Positions 32,612 through 40,936 are shown, counted from the first letter of the stretch. The stretch: 57,887 nt of DNA from Fibrobacter succinogenes (GCA_902799745.1 CADCBQ010000011.1:1-57887); one strand, 5' to 3'. Numbers and translations are program-made. Notes: generated by a model from the letters alone, not told the origin.

Positions 32612-34479
32612 TAAGGAACCTTGTATGGCTTGGATGTTTCAAGAATTTCGCCGCTTTTCAAGGTGACGGTTATCTTGATTATAGTGCCGTAGGGGAGGTC
32701 GAGTTGCTGGTCAATATGGTTTGACTGCAAATCTGTACCGCGGAGTAGAATGTTTTGCTTGCCGGGTTGCGTAATCACAATTTGCTTGATGTAAATCGGA
32801 TCGTTTTGCGGAAGCCCGGTGACCGAGAAACTTAATGTTCTGGGGATGGTTTGATTACCTGGCGGTGGCGGTATTTTTGAAGGTTCCTTGTCGCCGTTGT
32901 CGAAGCGGATTTTGGCGTTCTTGATTGGCGGGAAACATTCAAGAGTCTTGCTAATCTTATCCTTGTTTCCGGCTAAATCTTCGACTTGGAATGTGTAAAG
33001 GTGCACACCCTGAGTCAAATTCTCGGTAAACTTGTTGTCGCCTTCGAAATAGGATTCCTTTTGGATGACATTGTCGACTGAGAATGTGTAAATAGACTTG
33101 TCGCCCTTGCTTTGGCCGAGTGAAAGCGTTGCCTTGCACTTGTTTGTAGAAAGCGTTATTTTAGGAGGCAACAAGTTTACGGTCTTGCAGCTCTTGGTCA
33201 CCTTGAGCGGTATGGTTTCCTTATGCTTGCCGTTGGAAGAGGTATAGTTCACATAGATGTTTCTTTCTTCCCAGTTCCCGTTTTTGTCAGATACGGGAAT
33301 CGAATGCGTGAATATCCCATTTGCGCTCAGCGGTATCAGGTTGGCCGAGGTGTATTTTCCGAGCGAAACTGTGAGACTTGCTTTCTGGTCGGTCGTATCA
33401 AATGTTCCTTCGACGGTCGCCATGGCCGGATCGCAGACTTCTAGCGGAGTTCCTGACGTGATGGTTAGGGGCGCTTTGGATGTAGATCCGTTCGAATTCT
33501 GAGCGTAGTAGGTCGTTGCTAGTCCGCACTGGAATGTGGTTGTGTTGTCTCCATCAAAGAAACAGGTGAGGGGGAATTTCTTGGGCCCGATTTCGGCGGG
33601 TTCCCAGTCGACATTGAAGCTGATTTCGGAACCGTTGGAGCGGATTGGCTGGTCAAAAATGCGAACGAACGTTCCTTTGGTGCAGGTTGCCTTGATGGTC
33701 TGTTTCGGAGAGTAGACCGTGTCGGGAAGTGCGACAACGGAACATTTAACCTTGCTCTTTTTGTCGTTTATGCGTGTTGAAAGTTCTTTGTCTTTTTCAA
33801 GAATTGCTTTTTTGAGCGCATCAAGGGAAAGCGAGGTGTTGCTCAGGAGCGTGTCGAGGGCGTTAAAGAGTAGCGAATTTCCCGACGTGGCAAGATCGAG
33901 AACGAGAAGTCCCTTTTTACAATAGACAATAGTCTGGCCCGCTGTAATAGCGGTTACGTTTTGATTTTCTTCGGGAGTGAAGTCGAGGCTTCCTGTTGCA
34001 AGAGATGCTATAGAACAGCTGTTCGATACGCCCACGAAACCGTCCGTACCTCGAATGGCAGCTGTAGAATTGCCGGTCTTGAATTTGATTTTGCTCTTGT
34101 TGTTCGCCTGCTTTTGCACATCGAACTTCATGCTGCCTTTTTTGACGACGGTTTCAAAATTGTTCTCGCCGTTTTCAAAGGAAAGCTTCGTGATAGCGAC
34201 AAAGGTATTTTCCTGGATGCTGAACGAGCCTCCGTCGGGGAGGGCGATGATGGCTTCGGATTCCAGAAGGGTCTCGATATTGTCGCCTTCCTTGACATTT
34301 TTCGCCTTTTTAAGGCCCGGAGTCGGTTCTGAGGACTTTATCACCTGCTTTTCAGAATTGCGGTAAAGGAATACTTCACCGACGGCGTAGTGAATTTTTG
34401 CGGTTTTTGCGGCAAAGGACCCCCCAATAAGGATTGCGATAAGGGTTGCTTGAAGCCTAAAAAATCGTGAAAAGGACAT
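32611..34479 (-). CDS. FecR-domain periplasmic protein with Ig-like repeats
   Basis: 622 aa from ATG 34479 (GAGG Shine-Dalgarno sequence upstream; an earlier ATG at 34491 lacks one). The signal peptide ends near GGSFAA. Residues about 25-170 are a FecR domain (VGEVFLYRNSE; VKEGDNIETLLESEAIIALPDG; KKGSMKFDVQK; STAAIRGTDGFVGV). The rest contains repeated beta-sandwich, Ig-like segments with paired cysteines (CFPPIK; CKATLSLGQSKGDKSIYTFSVD). No FecI-type sigma factor is nearby and there is no N-terminal anti-sigma segment, so a structural or envelope role is more likely than iron signalling. It is translationally coupled to the outer-membrane protein gene. Confidence 0.82.
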   Translation of the reverse strand: MSFSRFFRLQATLIAILIGGSFAAKTAKIHYAVGEVFLYRNSEKQVIKSSEPTPGLKKAKNVKEGDNIETLLESEAIIALPDGGSFSIQENTFVAITKLSFENGENNFETVVKKGSMKFDVQKQANNKSKIKFKTGNSTAAIRGTDGFVGVSNSCSIASLATGSLDFTPEENQNVTAITAGQTIVYCKKGLLVLDLATSGNSLLFNALDTLLSNTSLSLDALKKAILEKDKELSTRINDKKSKVKCSVVALPDTVYSPKQTIKATCTKGTFVRIFDQPIRSNGSEISFNVDWEPAEIGPKKFPLTCFFDGDNTTTFQCGLATTYYAQNSNGSTSKAPLTITSGTPLEVCDPAMATVEGTFDTTDQKASLTVSLGKYTSANLIPLSANGIFTHSIPVSDKNGNWEERNIYVNYTSSNGKHKETIPLKVTKSCKTVNLLPPKITLSTNKCKATLSLGQSKGDKSIYTFSVDNVIQKESYFEGDNKFTENLTQGVHLYTFQVEDLAGNKDKISKTLECFPPIKNAKIRFDNGDKEPSKIPPPPGNQTIPRTLSFSVTGLPQNDPIYIKQIVITQPGKQNILLRGTDLQSNHIDQQLDLPYGTIIKITVTLKSGEILETSKPYKVP

Positions 34480-34509
34480 AAAGCCTCGCATTATTGTTAC
34501 AATCCTTCT

Positions 34510-34517
34510 TAAATATA
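34510..34517 (-). promoter_or_regulatory. TATATTTA promoter box of the FecR-barrel operon
   Basis: TAnnTTT-type box on the minus strand. The predicted start of transcription is near 34504, with a 25-nt leader containing the GAGG Shine-Dalgarno sequence. Confidence 0.45.
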
Positions 34518-34624
34518 TGTATTTTTCTTACAAGCTTGAATAGAATCAACTATTGCGAGTAATATAAGGGCTTTTTTCAAAATCAATTGGAAAAAGGTCT
34601 AAACCTATAACTACAGGACTGAAT

Positions 34625-34909
34625 ATGGAAGTTGAAGAACTGACCGTTGCCTATAGCGATGAAGATACCGGTGAAGAAGTCATCAAGGAAATCGGCAAGG
34701 AAATCCTCTCGAAGGGTGCATGGCCGACCGTGATGTTCTTTTACCAGGAACGTGACCCGAAGACCGGTGAATTTACCGAACCCAAGGTGTCGCTGCGCCG
34801 CTACCGCAAGATGGCGGGCAATTTCAAACCCCAGGGCAAGTTCAAGATTACGGGCAAAGCCCAGGCCGAAGCTATCATTGACGTCCTCAAGAAGTGGTAT
34901 AACATTTAA
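34625..34909 (+). CDS. Conserved-looking small acidic protein coupled to ybeY
   Basis: 94 aa with no signal peptide or membrane segment. It contains GAWPTVMFFYQERDPKTGEF and VSLRRYRKMAGNFKPQGKFKI, a mixed alpha/beta pattern of unknown family. Its TAA shares the A with the ATG of ybeY (TAATG), so it is the first gene of a translationally coupled operon with the RNase YbeY and a CNNM-type protein. That position hints at a role in translation or RNA processing, but nothing in the sequence proves it. Confidence 0.75.
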   Translation: MEVEELTVAYSDEDTGEEVIKEIGKEILSKGAWPTVMFFYQERDPKTGEFTEPKVSLRRYRKMAGNFKPQGKFKITGKAQAEAIIDVLKKWYNI

Positions 34910-35391
34910 TGCCAGACCCTGCTAGTCGAAAGAAGAAGTATAATATCGAGTTCCTTTGCGAGGGGGACATCGAGGCTTTTCCGTATAAGGACAAGTTCGA
35001 AAAGATGGCTCGCAAGCTCCTTGCCGAAGAAGGCAAGGAAAAAGACGTGAACATTGTGCTCTGCACCGACGAGTTCGTGCGTACCATGAACCGCGACTAC
35101 CGCGGTCTCGACAAGGTGACCGACGTTCTCTCGTTCGAATGGAAGAACGAACTCGGTGTCGAAATCCCTGAAGACGAGGCCATGCTCGGCGAAATCTACA
35201 TCGCCCGTGAGCAGGTGCGCCGCCAGGCTCCCGAATACGGCAACACGTTCTACGCCGAAATGAAGCGCGTGATTGTACACGGGCTGTTGCACCTTTCGGG
35301 CTACGACCACATCAAGGCCGCCGACCGCAAGGTGATGCGCAAGCGCGAATGCGAATTCTTGGGACTTGACCCGTACAAGGAAGGTGCCTAA
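34909..35391 (+). CDS. ybeY: Endoribonuclease YbeY (rRNA maturation factor)
   Basis: 160 aa. The metal-binding signature H-x3-H-x5-H is exact (HGLLHLSGYDH near residue 124), preceded by the conserved VLSFEW and GEIYIA segments. YbeY takes part in 16S rRNA 3'-end maturation and ribosome quality control. It is joined by TAATG overlaps to the genes on both sides. In many bacteria ybeY also lies next to a CorC/HlyC-type gene, as here. Confidence 0.96.
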   Translation: MPDPASRKKKYNIEFLCEGDIEAFPYKDKFEKMARKLLAEEGKEKDVNIVLCTDEFVRTMNRDYRGLDKVTDVLSFEWKNELGVEIPEDEAMLGEIYIAREQVRRQAPEYGNTFYAEMKRVIVHGLLHLSGYDHIKAADRKVMRKRECEFLGLDPYKEGA

Positions 35392-36740
35392 TGGAATCTT
35401 CTGAAAGTTACGCCGTCGCGTTCCTAGTCGTTTTTGTCCTGACATCGTTCTCGTTTTCGCTGATCAAGGCCGCATTTAGCGCCATTTATGCCAAGCGTGA
35501 TGCCCGTGACCGCGAAGGTCGCGAAGAGGTGGTTGCCTCGTTGGTGGAACTGCCGGGCTTTAACGAAACGATTTCGATCGGTCGCATCTTCTGTAACGTA
35601 GGTGCGGGCGTTTTGGGCTTTTACCTGTTCCAGATGATTCCTTGGAACTGGGTGCAAGATTACTGGTTCCTGGCTTTTGCCGCTTACCTGGTGGTCGCAT
35701 GCATCGGTATTTACACGATTACGGTGTTCTTGGCAAACCTGCTCGGGAACTTGAAGCCGGACACTTTCGCTGTCGTGCTGATTCCGCTGTTCAAGTTTAT
35801 TCGACTCCCGTTTGCTCTGCCGGCAAAGATTTGCCACCTGCTGTTTGTCAAGATTCTGAAGGTCTTGGGCTACGATTCCAAGCTAAGCTTCTTGCCCGAA
35901 GAACGCCGCGATGCCGTACAGGCGCAGGCTGACTTGAGCGACGAGGCGGATCCCGATGCCGAAGGCTTGGAACAAGAAGAACGCCAGATGATTTTGAACA
36001 TCTTCGACTTCGTGGAAACTCCGGTGCGCGAAATCATGACGCCCCGTGTGGACATGTGTGCGGTTGAAGCCGGCACTCCGCTCGAAGAACTGGTGAAGGT
36101 CTTGAATACCGAACGCCATTCCCGCTTGCCGGTCTACAAGGATACCGTCGACAACATCGTGGGTATTCTTTCGAACCGCGACTTCTTGGAATGGTACACC
36201 GAACACCGCGACGAACCGTTTGATATCATGAAACTCGTGATGCCGCCGGTATTCGTGCCGTATCACAAGAAGATTGACGACATGCTTACCGAACTGCGCA
36301 AGACGGGTAACCAGCTCGCCATCGTTGTCGATGAATATGGCGGAACCGCAGGCCTTGTTACGCTCGAAGACATCCTCGAAGAAATCGTGGGCGAAATCAA
36401 GGACGAAGACGACGTGGACGAAGATGAAGACGTGCAGCGCCTTAAGGACGGCCGCTTCATTCTCGATCCGATCATGACGCTTTCCGATTTGGAATACAAG
36501 CTCGGCGTGGAACTTGAAGCTCCCGAAAATTCCCATGTGGAAACGCTTTCGGGCCTGATTCAGGCAACGCTCGGCATTATTCCGTCTCCTGGTGCCGAAG
36601 TCACCATCAAGGGCTACACCTTCCGCGTGCTCAAGATGGACGGTACCCGCATGGAAAAGGTGCTCATGATCCAGCCCGGCAAGGGCAAGACCAAGAACAT
36701 CAAGGCTGTGCCCCGCACACAGGCTTTCAAGGTGGTTTAG
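35391..36740 (+). CDS. CNNM/CorC-type transmembrane protein (DUF21 - CBS pair - CorC_HlyC)
   Basis: 449 aa. Residues about 5-150 form the DUF21 membrane domain with three to four helices. Two CBS domains follow (about 205-330: REIMTPRVDMCAVEAGTPLEELVKVLN; VDEYGGTAGLVTLEDILEEIVGEI). The last 90 or so residues are the CorC_HlyC domain. Relatives are linked to Mg2+/divalent metal transport; in the Bacteroidota the GldE gliding protein has the same layout, and F. succinogenes has a T9SS, so either reading is possible. An acidic stretch (DEDDVDEDED) lies after CBS2. It is the last gene of its operon and is followed by a terminator. Confidence 0.9.
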   Translation: MESSESYAVAFLVVFVLTSFSFSLIKAAFSAIYAKRDARDREGREEVVASLVELPGFNETISIGRIFCNVGAGVLGFYLFQMIPWNWVQDYWFLAFAAYLVVACIGIYTITVFLANLLGNLKPDTFAVVLIPLFKFIRLPFALPAKICHLLFVKILKVLGYDSKLSFLPEERRDAVQAQADLSDEADPDAEGLEQEERQMILNIFDFVETPVREIMTPRVDMCAVEAGTPLEELVKVLNTERHSRLPVYKDTVDNIVGILSNRDFLEWYTEHRDEPFDIMKLVMPPVFVPYHKKIDDMLTELRKTGNQLAIVVDEYGGTAGLVTLEDILEEIVGEIKDEDDVDEDEDVQRLKDGRFILDPIMTLSDLEYKLGVELEAPENSHVETLSGLIQATLGIIPSPGAEVTIKGYTFRVLKMDGTRMEKVLMIQPGKGKTKNIKAVPRTQAFKVV

Positions 36741-36786
36741 TAGGTCTTAGCGATGAACTCGGGGCAAAAGCCCCTTTGAGATTATG

Positions 36787-36816
36787 AAAAAAGCAGCATT
36801 TCAATGCTGCTTTTTT
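36787..36816 (+). terminator. Intrinsic terminator after the ybeY operon
   Basis: A 10-bp stem (AAGCAGCATT with AATGCTGCTT, 36791-36812) has A-runs before and T-runs after, so it could work in both directions. Confidence 0.85.
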
Positions 36817-36826
36817 GCTTAAGTAG

Positions 36827-36918
36827 AGATCCTTCAACTTCGCCTAACGGTCTTCTCCACAAAGTGGATAACTGCCACTAAGGGACTCCGTCCCAAGTGT
36901 TGTATAGCTCAGGATGAC
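36827..36918 (-). repeat. Interspersed repeat with GTCATCCTGAGC / GAAGGATCT ends
   Basis: Read on the minus strand the element starts GTCATCCTGAGC and ends GAAGTTGAAGGATCT, with about 65 nt of other sequence including inverted segments (ACTTGGGACGG). The same two ends, 20 nt closer together, occur inside the LysE gene at 46743-46785. It sits just after the parE stop codon. Confidence 0.65.
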
Positions 36919-36926
36919 AAGTCGGA

Positions 36927-38771
36927 TTACAGCTCTTCCACGGCTTCGGCGCGGAGGTTCTGCACGATGTGGTCCTGACGCTGCGGCGTGTTGTTGCCCA
37001 TGTAGTAGGCGAGCATCTTGCCGAACGAGGCATCGGGCGGAAGCACCACCGTTTCGAGGCGCATATCTTCGCCGATGAACTGGCCGAATTCTTCCGGAGA
37101 AATTTCACCGAGACCTTTGAATCGAGTAATCTCGAGACCGGTCTTGCCGATTTCCTTGGCGGCCCTGTCGCGTTCCGTTTCGTCGTAGCAGTACTTGGTC
37201 ACCTGCTTGTTACGCACGCGGAAAAGCGGCGTCTGCAGAATGAACAGGTGCTTCTGTTCCACGAGTTCGGGGAAGAACTGCAAGAAGAAGGTCATCAGGA
37301 GCAGACGAATGTGCATGCCGTCCACATCGGCATCGGTCGCGATAATCACCTTGTCGTAGCGGAGGTTCTCGAGACCGTTTTCGATATCGAGAGCATGCTG
37401 CAGCAGGTTGAATTCTTCGTTTTCGTACACGACCTTCTTGGTCATGCCGAAGCTGTTGAGCGGTTTACCGCGTAAGCTGAACACGGCCTGCGTCTGCACG
37501 TTGCGGGCCTTGGTAATAGAACCCGAAGCAGAGTCACCTTCGGTAATGAAGATCATGGTTTCGCGGTTCAAGGCGTTTTTCGCGTCGGTCAGGTGAATCT
37601 TGCAGTCGCGCAGCTTGCGGTTGTGCAGGTTCGCCTTTTTCGCGCGGTCGTTCGCAAGCTTCTTGATGCCCGCGATTTCCTTGCGTTCGCGTTCGTTCTG
37701 CGTAATGCGGTTTAAAAGTGCCTTTTCGGTTTCCGGATTCTTGTGCAGGTAGTTGTCGAGCTGCGAGGCCACGTAGTCTACAATCCAGGTACGCAGCTGG
37801 GCGCCACCCGGAGCGACCGTCGTCGAGCCGAGCTTGGTCTTGGTCTGCGATTCGAAAACCGGTTCCTGAATGCGCACGGAGATGGCGCCGATAATGCAGT
37901 TGCGCACGTCGGCCGGGTCCAAGTCCTTCTTGAAGTGGTCTCGGGCTCCTTTCACAATGCCTTCGCGGAAGGCCTGCTGGTGCGTACCGCCCTGCGTGGT
38001 GTGCTGACCGTTCACAAAGCTGTAGTAGTGTTCGCCGTACTGGTTGCCGTGCGTAAAGGCGACTTCAATATCGTTTGCCTTAAAATGGGCCACCGGGTAG
38101 CGGATCGAATCGTCCACATGGTTCTGCAACAGGTCCAGGAGCCCGTTCGGGCTGTTGTAGGTCTTGCCGTTCATCACGAGCGAAAGACCATTGTTCAGGT
38201 AGGCGTAGTTCCAGACCTTTTCTTCCATGTAGCCCGGCAAGAAACGGAAATTCTTGAAAATGCTGGCATCCGGTTCAAAGTAGATTTCGGTACCGTTCTT
38301 TTCGGTCGTATTCTTTTCGCGTTCTTCGCGGACAAGTTTGCCCTTGCTGAATTCGGCTTCTTTGACGCGACCGTCGCGGAAACTCTTGACGATAAACTTG
38401 GTGGAAAGGGCGTTCACCGCCTTGGTACCCACACCGTTCAAGCCCACGGACTTCTGGAAGGCTTCGGAGTCGTACTTACCACCAGTGTTAATCTTCGATA
38501 CGCAGTCGATGACCTTGCCCAGCGGAATGCCGCGGCCGTAGTCGCGCACGCGGGCGCTGTGGTCTTCGATGTCAATGATAATCTGCTTGCCGGCTCCCAT
38601 CACGAATTCGTCGATGGAGTTGTCGATAATTTCCTTGACCAGCACATAAATGCCGTCGTCGGGGCTGTTGCCGTCGCCGAGCTTGCCGATGTACATACCC
38701 GGACGTTCGCGGATATGTTCGTTCCATTCTAGTGTTCTAATGCTGTCTTCGGTATACTTTGCTGCTGCCAT
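36927..38771 (-). CDS. parE: DNA topoisomerase IV subunit B (ParE)
   Basis: 614 aa, in the range of ParE (about 630) and shorter than GyrB of Gram-negative type. GHKL ATPase motifs: [19 protein letters not shown] and [14 protein letters not shown]. The transducer domain contains the Lys loop [14 protein letters not shown] motifs: [10 protein letters not shown] and [10 protein letters not shown]. With ParC it decatenates chromosomes; parC is not in the window. Assignment as ParE rather than GyrB rests on the absence of the GyrB-type insertion and on the [27 protein letters not shown] pattern. A TATCTTTG box lies upstream (38808-38815). Confidence 0.88.
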   Translation of the reverse strand: MAAAKYTEDSIRTLEWNEHIRERPGMYIGKLGDGNSPDDGIYVLVKEIIDNSIDEFVMGAGKQIIIDIEDHSARVRDYGRGIPLGKVIDCVSKINTGGKYDSEAFQKSVGLNGVGTKAVNALSTKFIVKSFRDGRVKEAEFSKGKLVREEREKNTTEKNGTEIYFEPDASIFKNFRFLPGYMEEKVWNYAYLNNGLSLVMNGKTYNSPNGLLDLLQNHVDDSIRYPVAHFKANDIEVAFTHGNQYGEHYYSFVNGQHTTQGGTHQQAFREGIVKGARDHFKKDLDPADVRNCIIGAISVRIQEPVFESQTKTKLGSTTVAPGGAQLRTWIVDYVASQLDNYLHKNPETEKALLNRITQNERERKEIAGIKKLANDRAKKANLHNRKLRDCKIHLTDAKNALNRETMIFITEGDSASGSITKARNVQTQAVFSLRGKPLNSFGMTKKVVYENEEFNLLQHALDIENGLENLRYDKVIIATDADVDGMHIRLLLMTFFLQFFPELVEQKHLFILQTPLFRVRNKQVTKYCYDETERDRAAKEIGKTGLEITRFKGLGEISPEEFGQFIGEDMRLETVVLPPDASFGKMLAYYMGNNTPQRQDHIVQNLRAEAVEEL

Positions 38772-38807
38772 AGTAATTAGAAACTCTCGTTAAAATTTAA
38801 GTCGGTA

Positions 38808-38815
38808 CAAAGATA
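38808..38815 (-). promoter_or_regulatory. TATCTTTG promoter box of parE
   Basis: Exact TAnnTTTG on the minus strand; predicted leader about 31 nt. Confidence 0.5.
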
Positions 38816-38819
38816 AACA

Positions 38820-39037
38820 ATTTTTTTGACAGCTGAGTGTCAAAATCGCTTCAGACACAATATAGCAAAAGGCATACGCCTGGTGTGCGAATGTGCAGTA
38901 AAAAGTGTTTTTACATGGAAAAGGGGGAAGAATCCCCCTGCCTCGCACTTCGTTGCTCACCACCCTCTCGCCTAGGGGGCCACCCCCTAAAACCCCCCGG
39001 GTGTTGTAACAGGGATGTGTAAGAGATGTTTTATGAA
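38820..39037. other. Intergenic region with GC-rich hairpins
   Basis: No gene is seen. It holds GGGGG-AAGAAT-CCCCC (38923-38938) and a perfect 7-bp TAGGGGG-CCA-CCCCCTA hairpin (38973-38989), followed by a C-run. The strong G/C-run asymmetry is unlike the surrounding coding DNA. It may end parE-antisense or lipoprotein transcripts, or be a degenerate repeat. Confidence 0.5.
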
Positions 39038-39526
39038 TTATTCGGCGCAGAGTCTTGCTTCGTATTCTTGTACATCCTTTATGTCTGTTGCAACGAGCGT
39101 AATGAAGTTATTTTCAAAAATGGATATGGCTCCTCCGTTAGGAAAATAATTAAGTGTTATTTCGGAGAGTCCTTTAATTTGAATCATATAATACTGTTCT
39201 CCTTGATCATTTTTTGATTCTCTATACATACCTGTTAAGGTTTCAGTTTCGTCTGCATCTTTAAAAGTTACTTCTACGGAACTTCCTGGACCAAATTTAA
39301 AGTCTACGTCTGTAATATCAGCTTTCCAGCCGCATCCTTCCTCGTCTAGAGAGAATGTGTAAGAAAATTCTTCGTGTTTTGTGAATGTATCAGACTGAGT
39401 TTGCGTTTGAGTTGGTGTAGTTTCTACTGGAGCTTCATCCTTAGCAGAACTGGAATCGTCGCAAGCACACAGAAATGCCGATGCCGCGACAAAAGTAATA
39501 GCGAGTGTTAGTTTTGTGAATTTCAT
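39038..39526 (-). CDS. Small AT-rich lipoprotein, unknown function
   Basis: 162 aa from ATG 39526, with AAGGAG 8 nt upstream. The signal peptide ends in lipobox FLCAC. The mature start CDDSSSAKDE is a Ser/Asp tether common in Fibrobacter lipoproteins, followed by a Thr/Gln-rich linker (TPTQTQTQ). The rest looks like one small beta domain (YTFSLDEEGCGWKADITDVDFKF), with cysteines in GCGW and near the C-terminus. Base composition is clearly AT-richer than that of the parE gene beside it, so recent acquisition is possible. A TATGTTTT box lies at 39546-39553 on the minus strand. Confidence 0.75.
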   Translation of the reverse strand: MKFTKLTLAITFVAASAFLCACDDSSSAKDEAPVETTPTQTQTQSDTFTKHEEFSYTFSLDEEGCGWKADITDVDFKFGPGSSVEVTFKDADETETLTGMYRESKNDQGEQYYMIQIKGLSEITLNYFPNGGAISIFENNFITLVATDIKDVQEYEARLCAE

Positions 39527-39545
39527 AGTTATCTCCTTGGTTAAA

Positions 39546-39553
39546 AAAACATA
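39546..39553 (-). promoter_or_regulatory. TATGTTTT promoter box of the small lipoprotein gene
   Basis: TAnnTTT-type box on the minus strand. The predicted 14-nt leader contains the AAGGAG Shine-Dalgarno sequence. Confidence 0.4.
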
Positions 39554-39938
39554 CCCTTGGATAACTTTACTCCACAAAAAAAGCGTGGAGTTAATGCTAT
39601 TACCCTGTTGAGGTTCGGCAAAACCATTCTAGAAATAAATGCAAAAACCCACGCCACGCGGCGTGAACCTGTGCATCTTGAATCTTCTAGAGTTAAAATT
39701 TTGCCGATTCCAACAGGAAGCCAAGAGCAAAGCTCAAATATGTTTAATCGTTATTTTTCGATAAAACCTCTTCTTTACACCAATAATATAGTCAAAAAAC
39801 GCCATGATGTTCAAGAAAATTTATAAATGGTGTTTTTTTTTGCGTTGTAAAAAGAAATAAATTTTTCGAAAAATTGGTATTCAAACGTCCCAAAAAAGCG
39901 TGTATAGTAATAGGGGGTATAAAAATCCTCCTTAACCC
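39554..39938. other. AT-rich intergenic region with hairpins
   Basis: About 385 bp without a convincing gene. It contains ACTCCAC/GTGGAGT (39569-39575 with 39585-39591), CACGCC-ACGC-GGCGTG near 39651, and a terminator-like hairpin with long arms (AAAAAACGCCAT 39794-39805 with ATGGTGTTTTTT 39827-39838, 21-nt loop, T-run after). A reading frame of 89 codons crosses it but has no start signals or protein-like composition. Confidence 0.5.
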
Positions 39939-39967
39939 TTGACTTTATGTCAAATCTGATATATATT
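39939..39967 (+). promoter_or_regulatory. Promoter with palindromic operator for the toxin-antitoxin pair
   Basis: TTGACT (39939-39944) and TATATT (39962-39967) are separated by exactly 17 bp, a sigma-70-like arrangement unlike the TAnnTTTG promoters elsewhere. The -35 element lies inside the inverted repeat TTGAC-TTTAT-GTCAA (39939-39953), a plausible site for the HTH antitoxin to repress its own operon. Only 2 nt separate the TATATT from ATG 39970. Confidence 0.6.
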
Positions 39968-39969
39968 TT

Positions 39970-40305
39970 ATGAGTCCGAGTCATAAACCATTGGTCTGGC
40001 TGCATGAGCAACCACAGACGCCACCATTATCTCAAAAAGCGAGGATAGAAACCGGATATCTGTTACGATTGCTGCAATCGGGAATGAATCTGTCTCTCCC
40101 TCAGAGTCGTCCGATGCCGTCGATTGGAACTCATTGTCATGAGCTTCGCATTCGAGATGAAAATAAAATATGGAGATTGTTCTATCGGATAGATGCGGAT
40201 GCAATAGTCGTGATTCTATGGACGGAAAAGAAAACGAATAAGACGCCTGATGAAGTCCTAGACTTGTGTCGTCAACGATTGAAATCTTATGATGCGGAGG
40301 ATTAG
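39970..40305 (+). CDS. RelE/HigB-type toxin (phage Gp49-like family)
   Basis: 111 aa. The core ELRIRDENKIWRLFYRIDADAIVVILWTEKKTNKTP has the features of the Gp49-like/HigB toxins: an ELR strand, R-x-x-Y, and K-K-x-x-K-T-P. These proteins are ribosome-dependent or RNA-cleaving toxins. The gene precedes its antitoxin by 3 nt, in the toxin-first order typical of HigBA systems. ATG 39970 is supported by the alignment of the N-terminus to the family, but the promoter leaves almost no leader and there is no Shine-Dalgarno sequence. Confidence 0.82.
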   Translation: MSPSHKPLVWLHEQPQTPPLSQKARIETGYLLRLLQSGMNLSLPQSRPMPSIGTHCHELRIRDENKIWRLFYRIDADAIVVILWTEKKTNKTPDEVLDLCRQRLKSYDAED

Positions 40306-40308
40306 TTT

Positions 40309-40620
40309 ATGGATAAGTTGAAAAAAGAAAGATTGCAGAAGAAGGGATGGAAAGTCGGGGATGTCGACGAATTTTTGGGGTTGAGCCCTGCTGAAATGGC
40401 AATTGTCGAAATGAAAGTTTCCTTGGCTAAAGCATTAGTTGCCAAGCGAAAGGCTCTCGGTGAAACTCAAGTCTCCGCAGCAATTATCGCGAAAACGAGC
40501 CAGTCTCGTTACGCCAAAGTGGAACATGCCGATTCAAGCGTTTCTTTGGAACTGATGATCAAGATGTTCTTTGCGTTAGGTGCAACCAAAAAGGAATTGT
40601 TGAAGACGTTGTCGGCGTAG
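40309..40620 (+). CDS. XRE-family antitoxin (HigA-like)
   Basis: 103 aa. A C-terminal helix-turn-helix of the Cro/C1 type (about 45-95: LAKALVAKRKALGETQVSAAIIAKTSQSRYAKVEH) follows an N-terminal segment that probably wraps the toxin. It neutralises the toxin encoded 3 nt upstream and is expected to bind the palindrome at 39939-39953. It lies in the AT-rich patch. Confidence 0.85.
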   Translation: MDKLKKERLQKKGWKVGDVDEFLGLSPAEMAIVEMKVSLAKALVAKRKALGETQVSAAIIAKTSQSRYAKVEHADSSVSLELMIKMFFALGATKKELLKTLSA

Positions 40621-40627
40621 TCGGAAG

Positions 40628-40820
40628 CGGAATAGCGAGATTAGACAAAATGCTCATTTAGCGAGATTGCCGAAACGGTCTTGTTATTCCCGTTTCGCCC
40701 TTCGGGCTTGCCTGCAACATTGTTGCAGGTCAAGGCTTCCGCTCTACGTTTCACTTCGTTCACTATGAGCGTAATCGAACTCACGACTTCGTCGCTCGTT
40801 CTTGACCTCGCTATTTTCGG
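40628..40820. repeat. Mosaic of tRNA-Pro-derived fragments and hairpins
   Basis: CGGAATAGCGAGATT (40628-40642) is a 15-nt exact copy of the tRNA-Pro 3' end (40864-40878). TAGCGAGATT recurs at 40659-40668. TCGAACTCACGAC (40775-40787) copies the T-arm (40878-40890). CCTCGCTATTTTCGG near 40806-40820 resembles the same end inverted. Between them lie two perfect hairpins (GCCC-TTC-GGGC 40697-40707; CCTGCAACA-T-TGTTGCAGG 40711-40729). It looks like debris from repeated integration at, or partial duplication of, the tRNA gene. Confidence 0.6.
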
Positions 40821-40824
40821 AAAT

Positions 40825-40860
40825 AAAAAGAAAACCACCCGGAAGGGTGGTTTTTCTTTT
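40825..40860 (-). terminator. Terminator of the tRNA-Pro gene
   Basis: A 10-bp stem (AAAACCACCC 40831-40840 with GGGTGGTTTT 40845-40854) with a 4-nt loop and flanking T-runs on the minus strand. Confidence 0.85.
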
Positions 40861-40862
40861 TA

Positions 40863-40936
40863 TCGGAATAGCGAGATTCGAACTCACGACCTCTTGCTCC
40901 CGAAGCAAGCGCTCTACCAGGCTGAGCTATATTCCG
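40863..40936 (-). tRNA. tRNA-Pro (anticodon CGG)
   Basis: On the minus strand all arms fold without mismatch in the acceptor stem (CGGAATA/TATTCCG). D-arm GCTC/GAGC, anticodon stem CTTGC/GCAAG with loop TTCGGGA (anticodon CGG, reading CCG), variable loop AGGTC, and T-arm GTGAG-TTCGAAT-CTCGC. The discriminator base is A; CCA is not encoded. The 3' end points towards the toxin-antitoxin patch, the side where elements integrating into tRNA genes accumulate. Confidence 0.95.

Noticed and set aside
39557..39826. 89-codon open frame in the AT-rich gap before the toxin gene
   Set aside because: TTG start without Shine-Dalgarno or promoter, no protein-like composition, its end lies inside a hairpin, and it overlaps the start region of the lipoprotein gene.
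39038..40862. Complete integrated element or prophage
   Set aside because: AT-rich and tRNA-linked, but no integrase, transposase or phage structural gene is present; only a TA pair and a lipoprotein.
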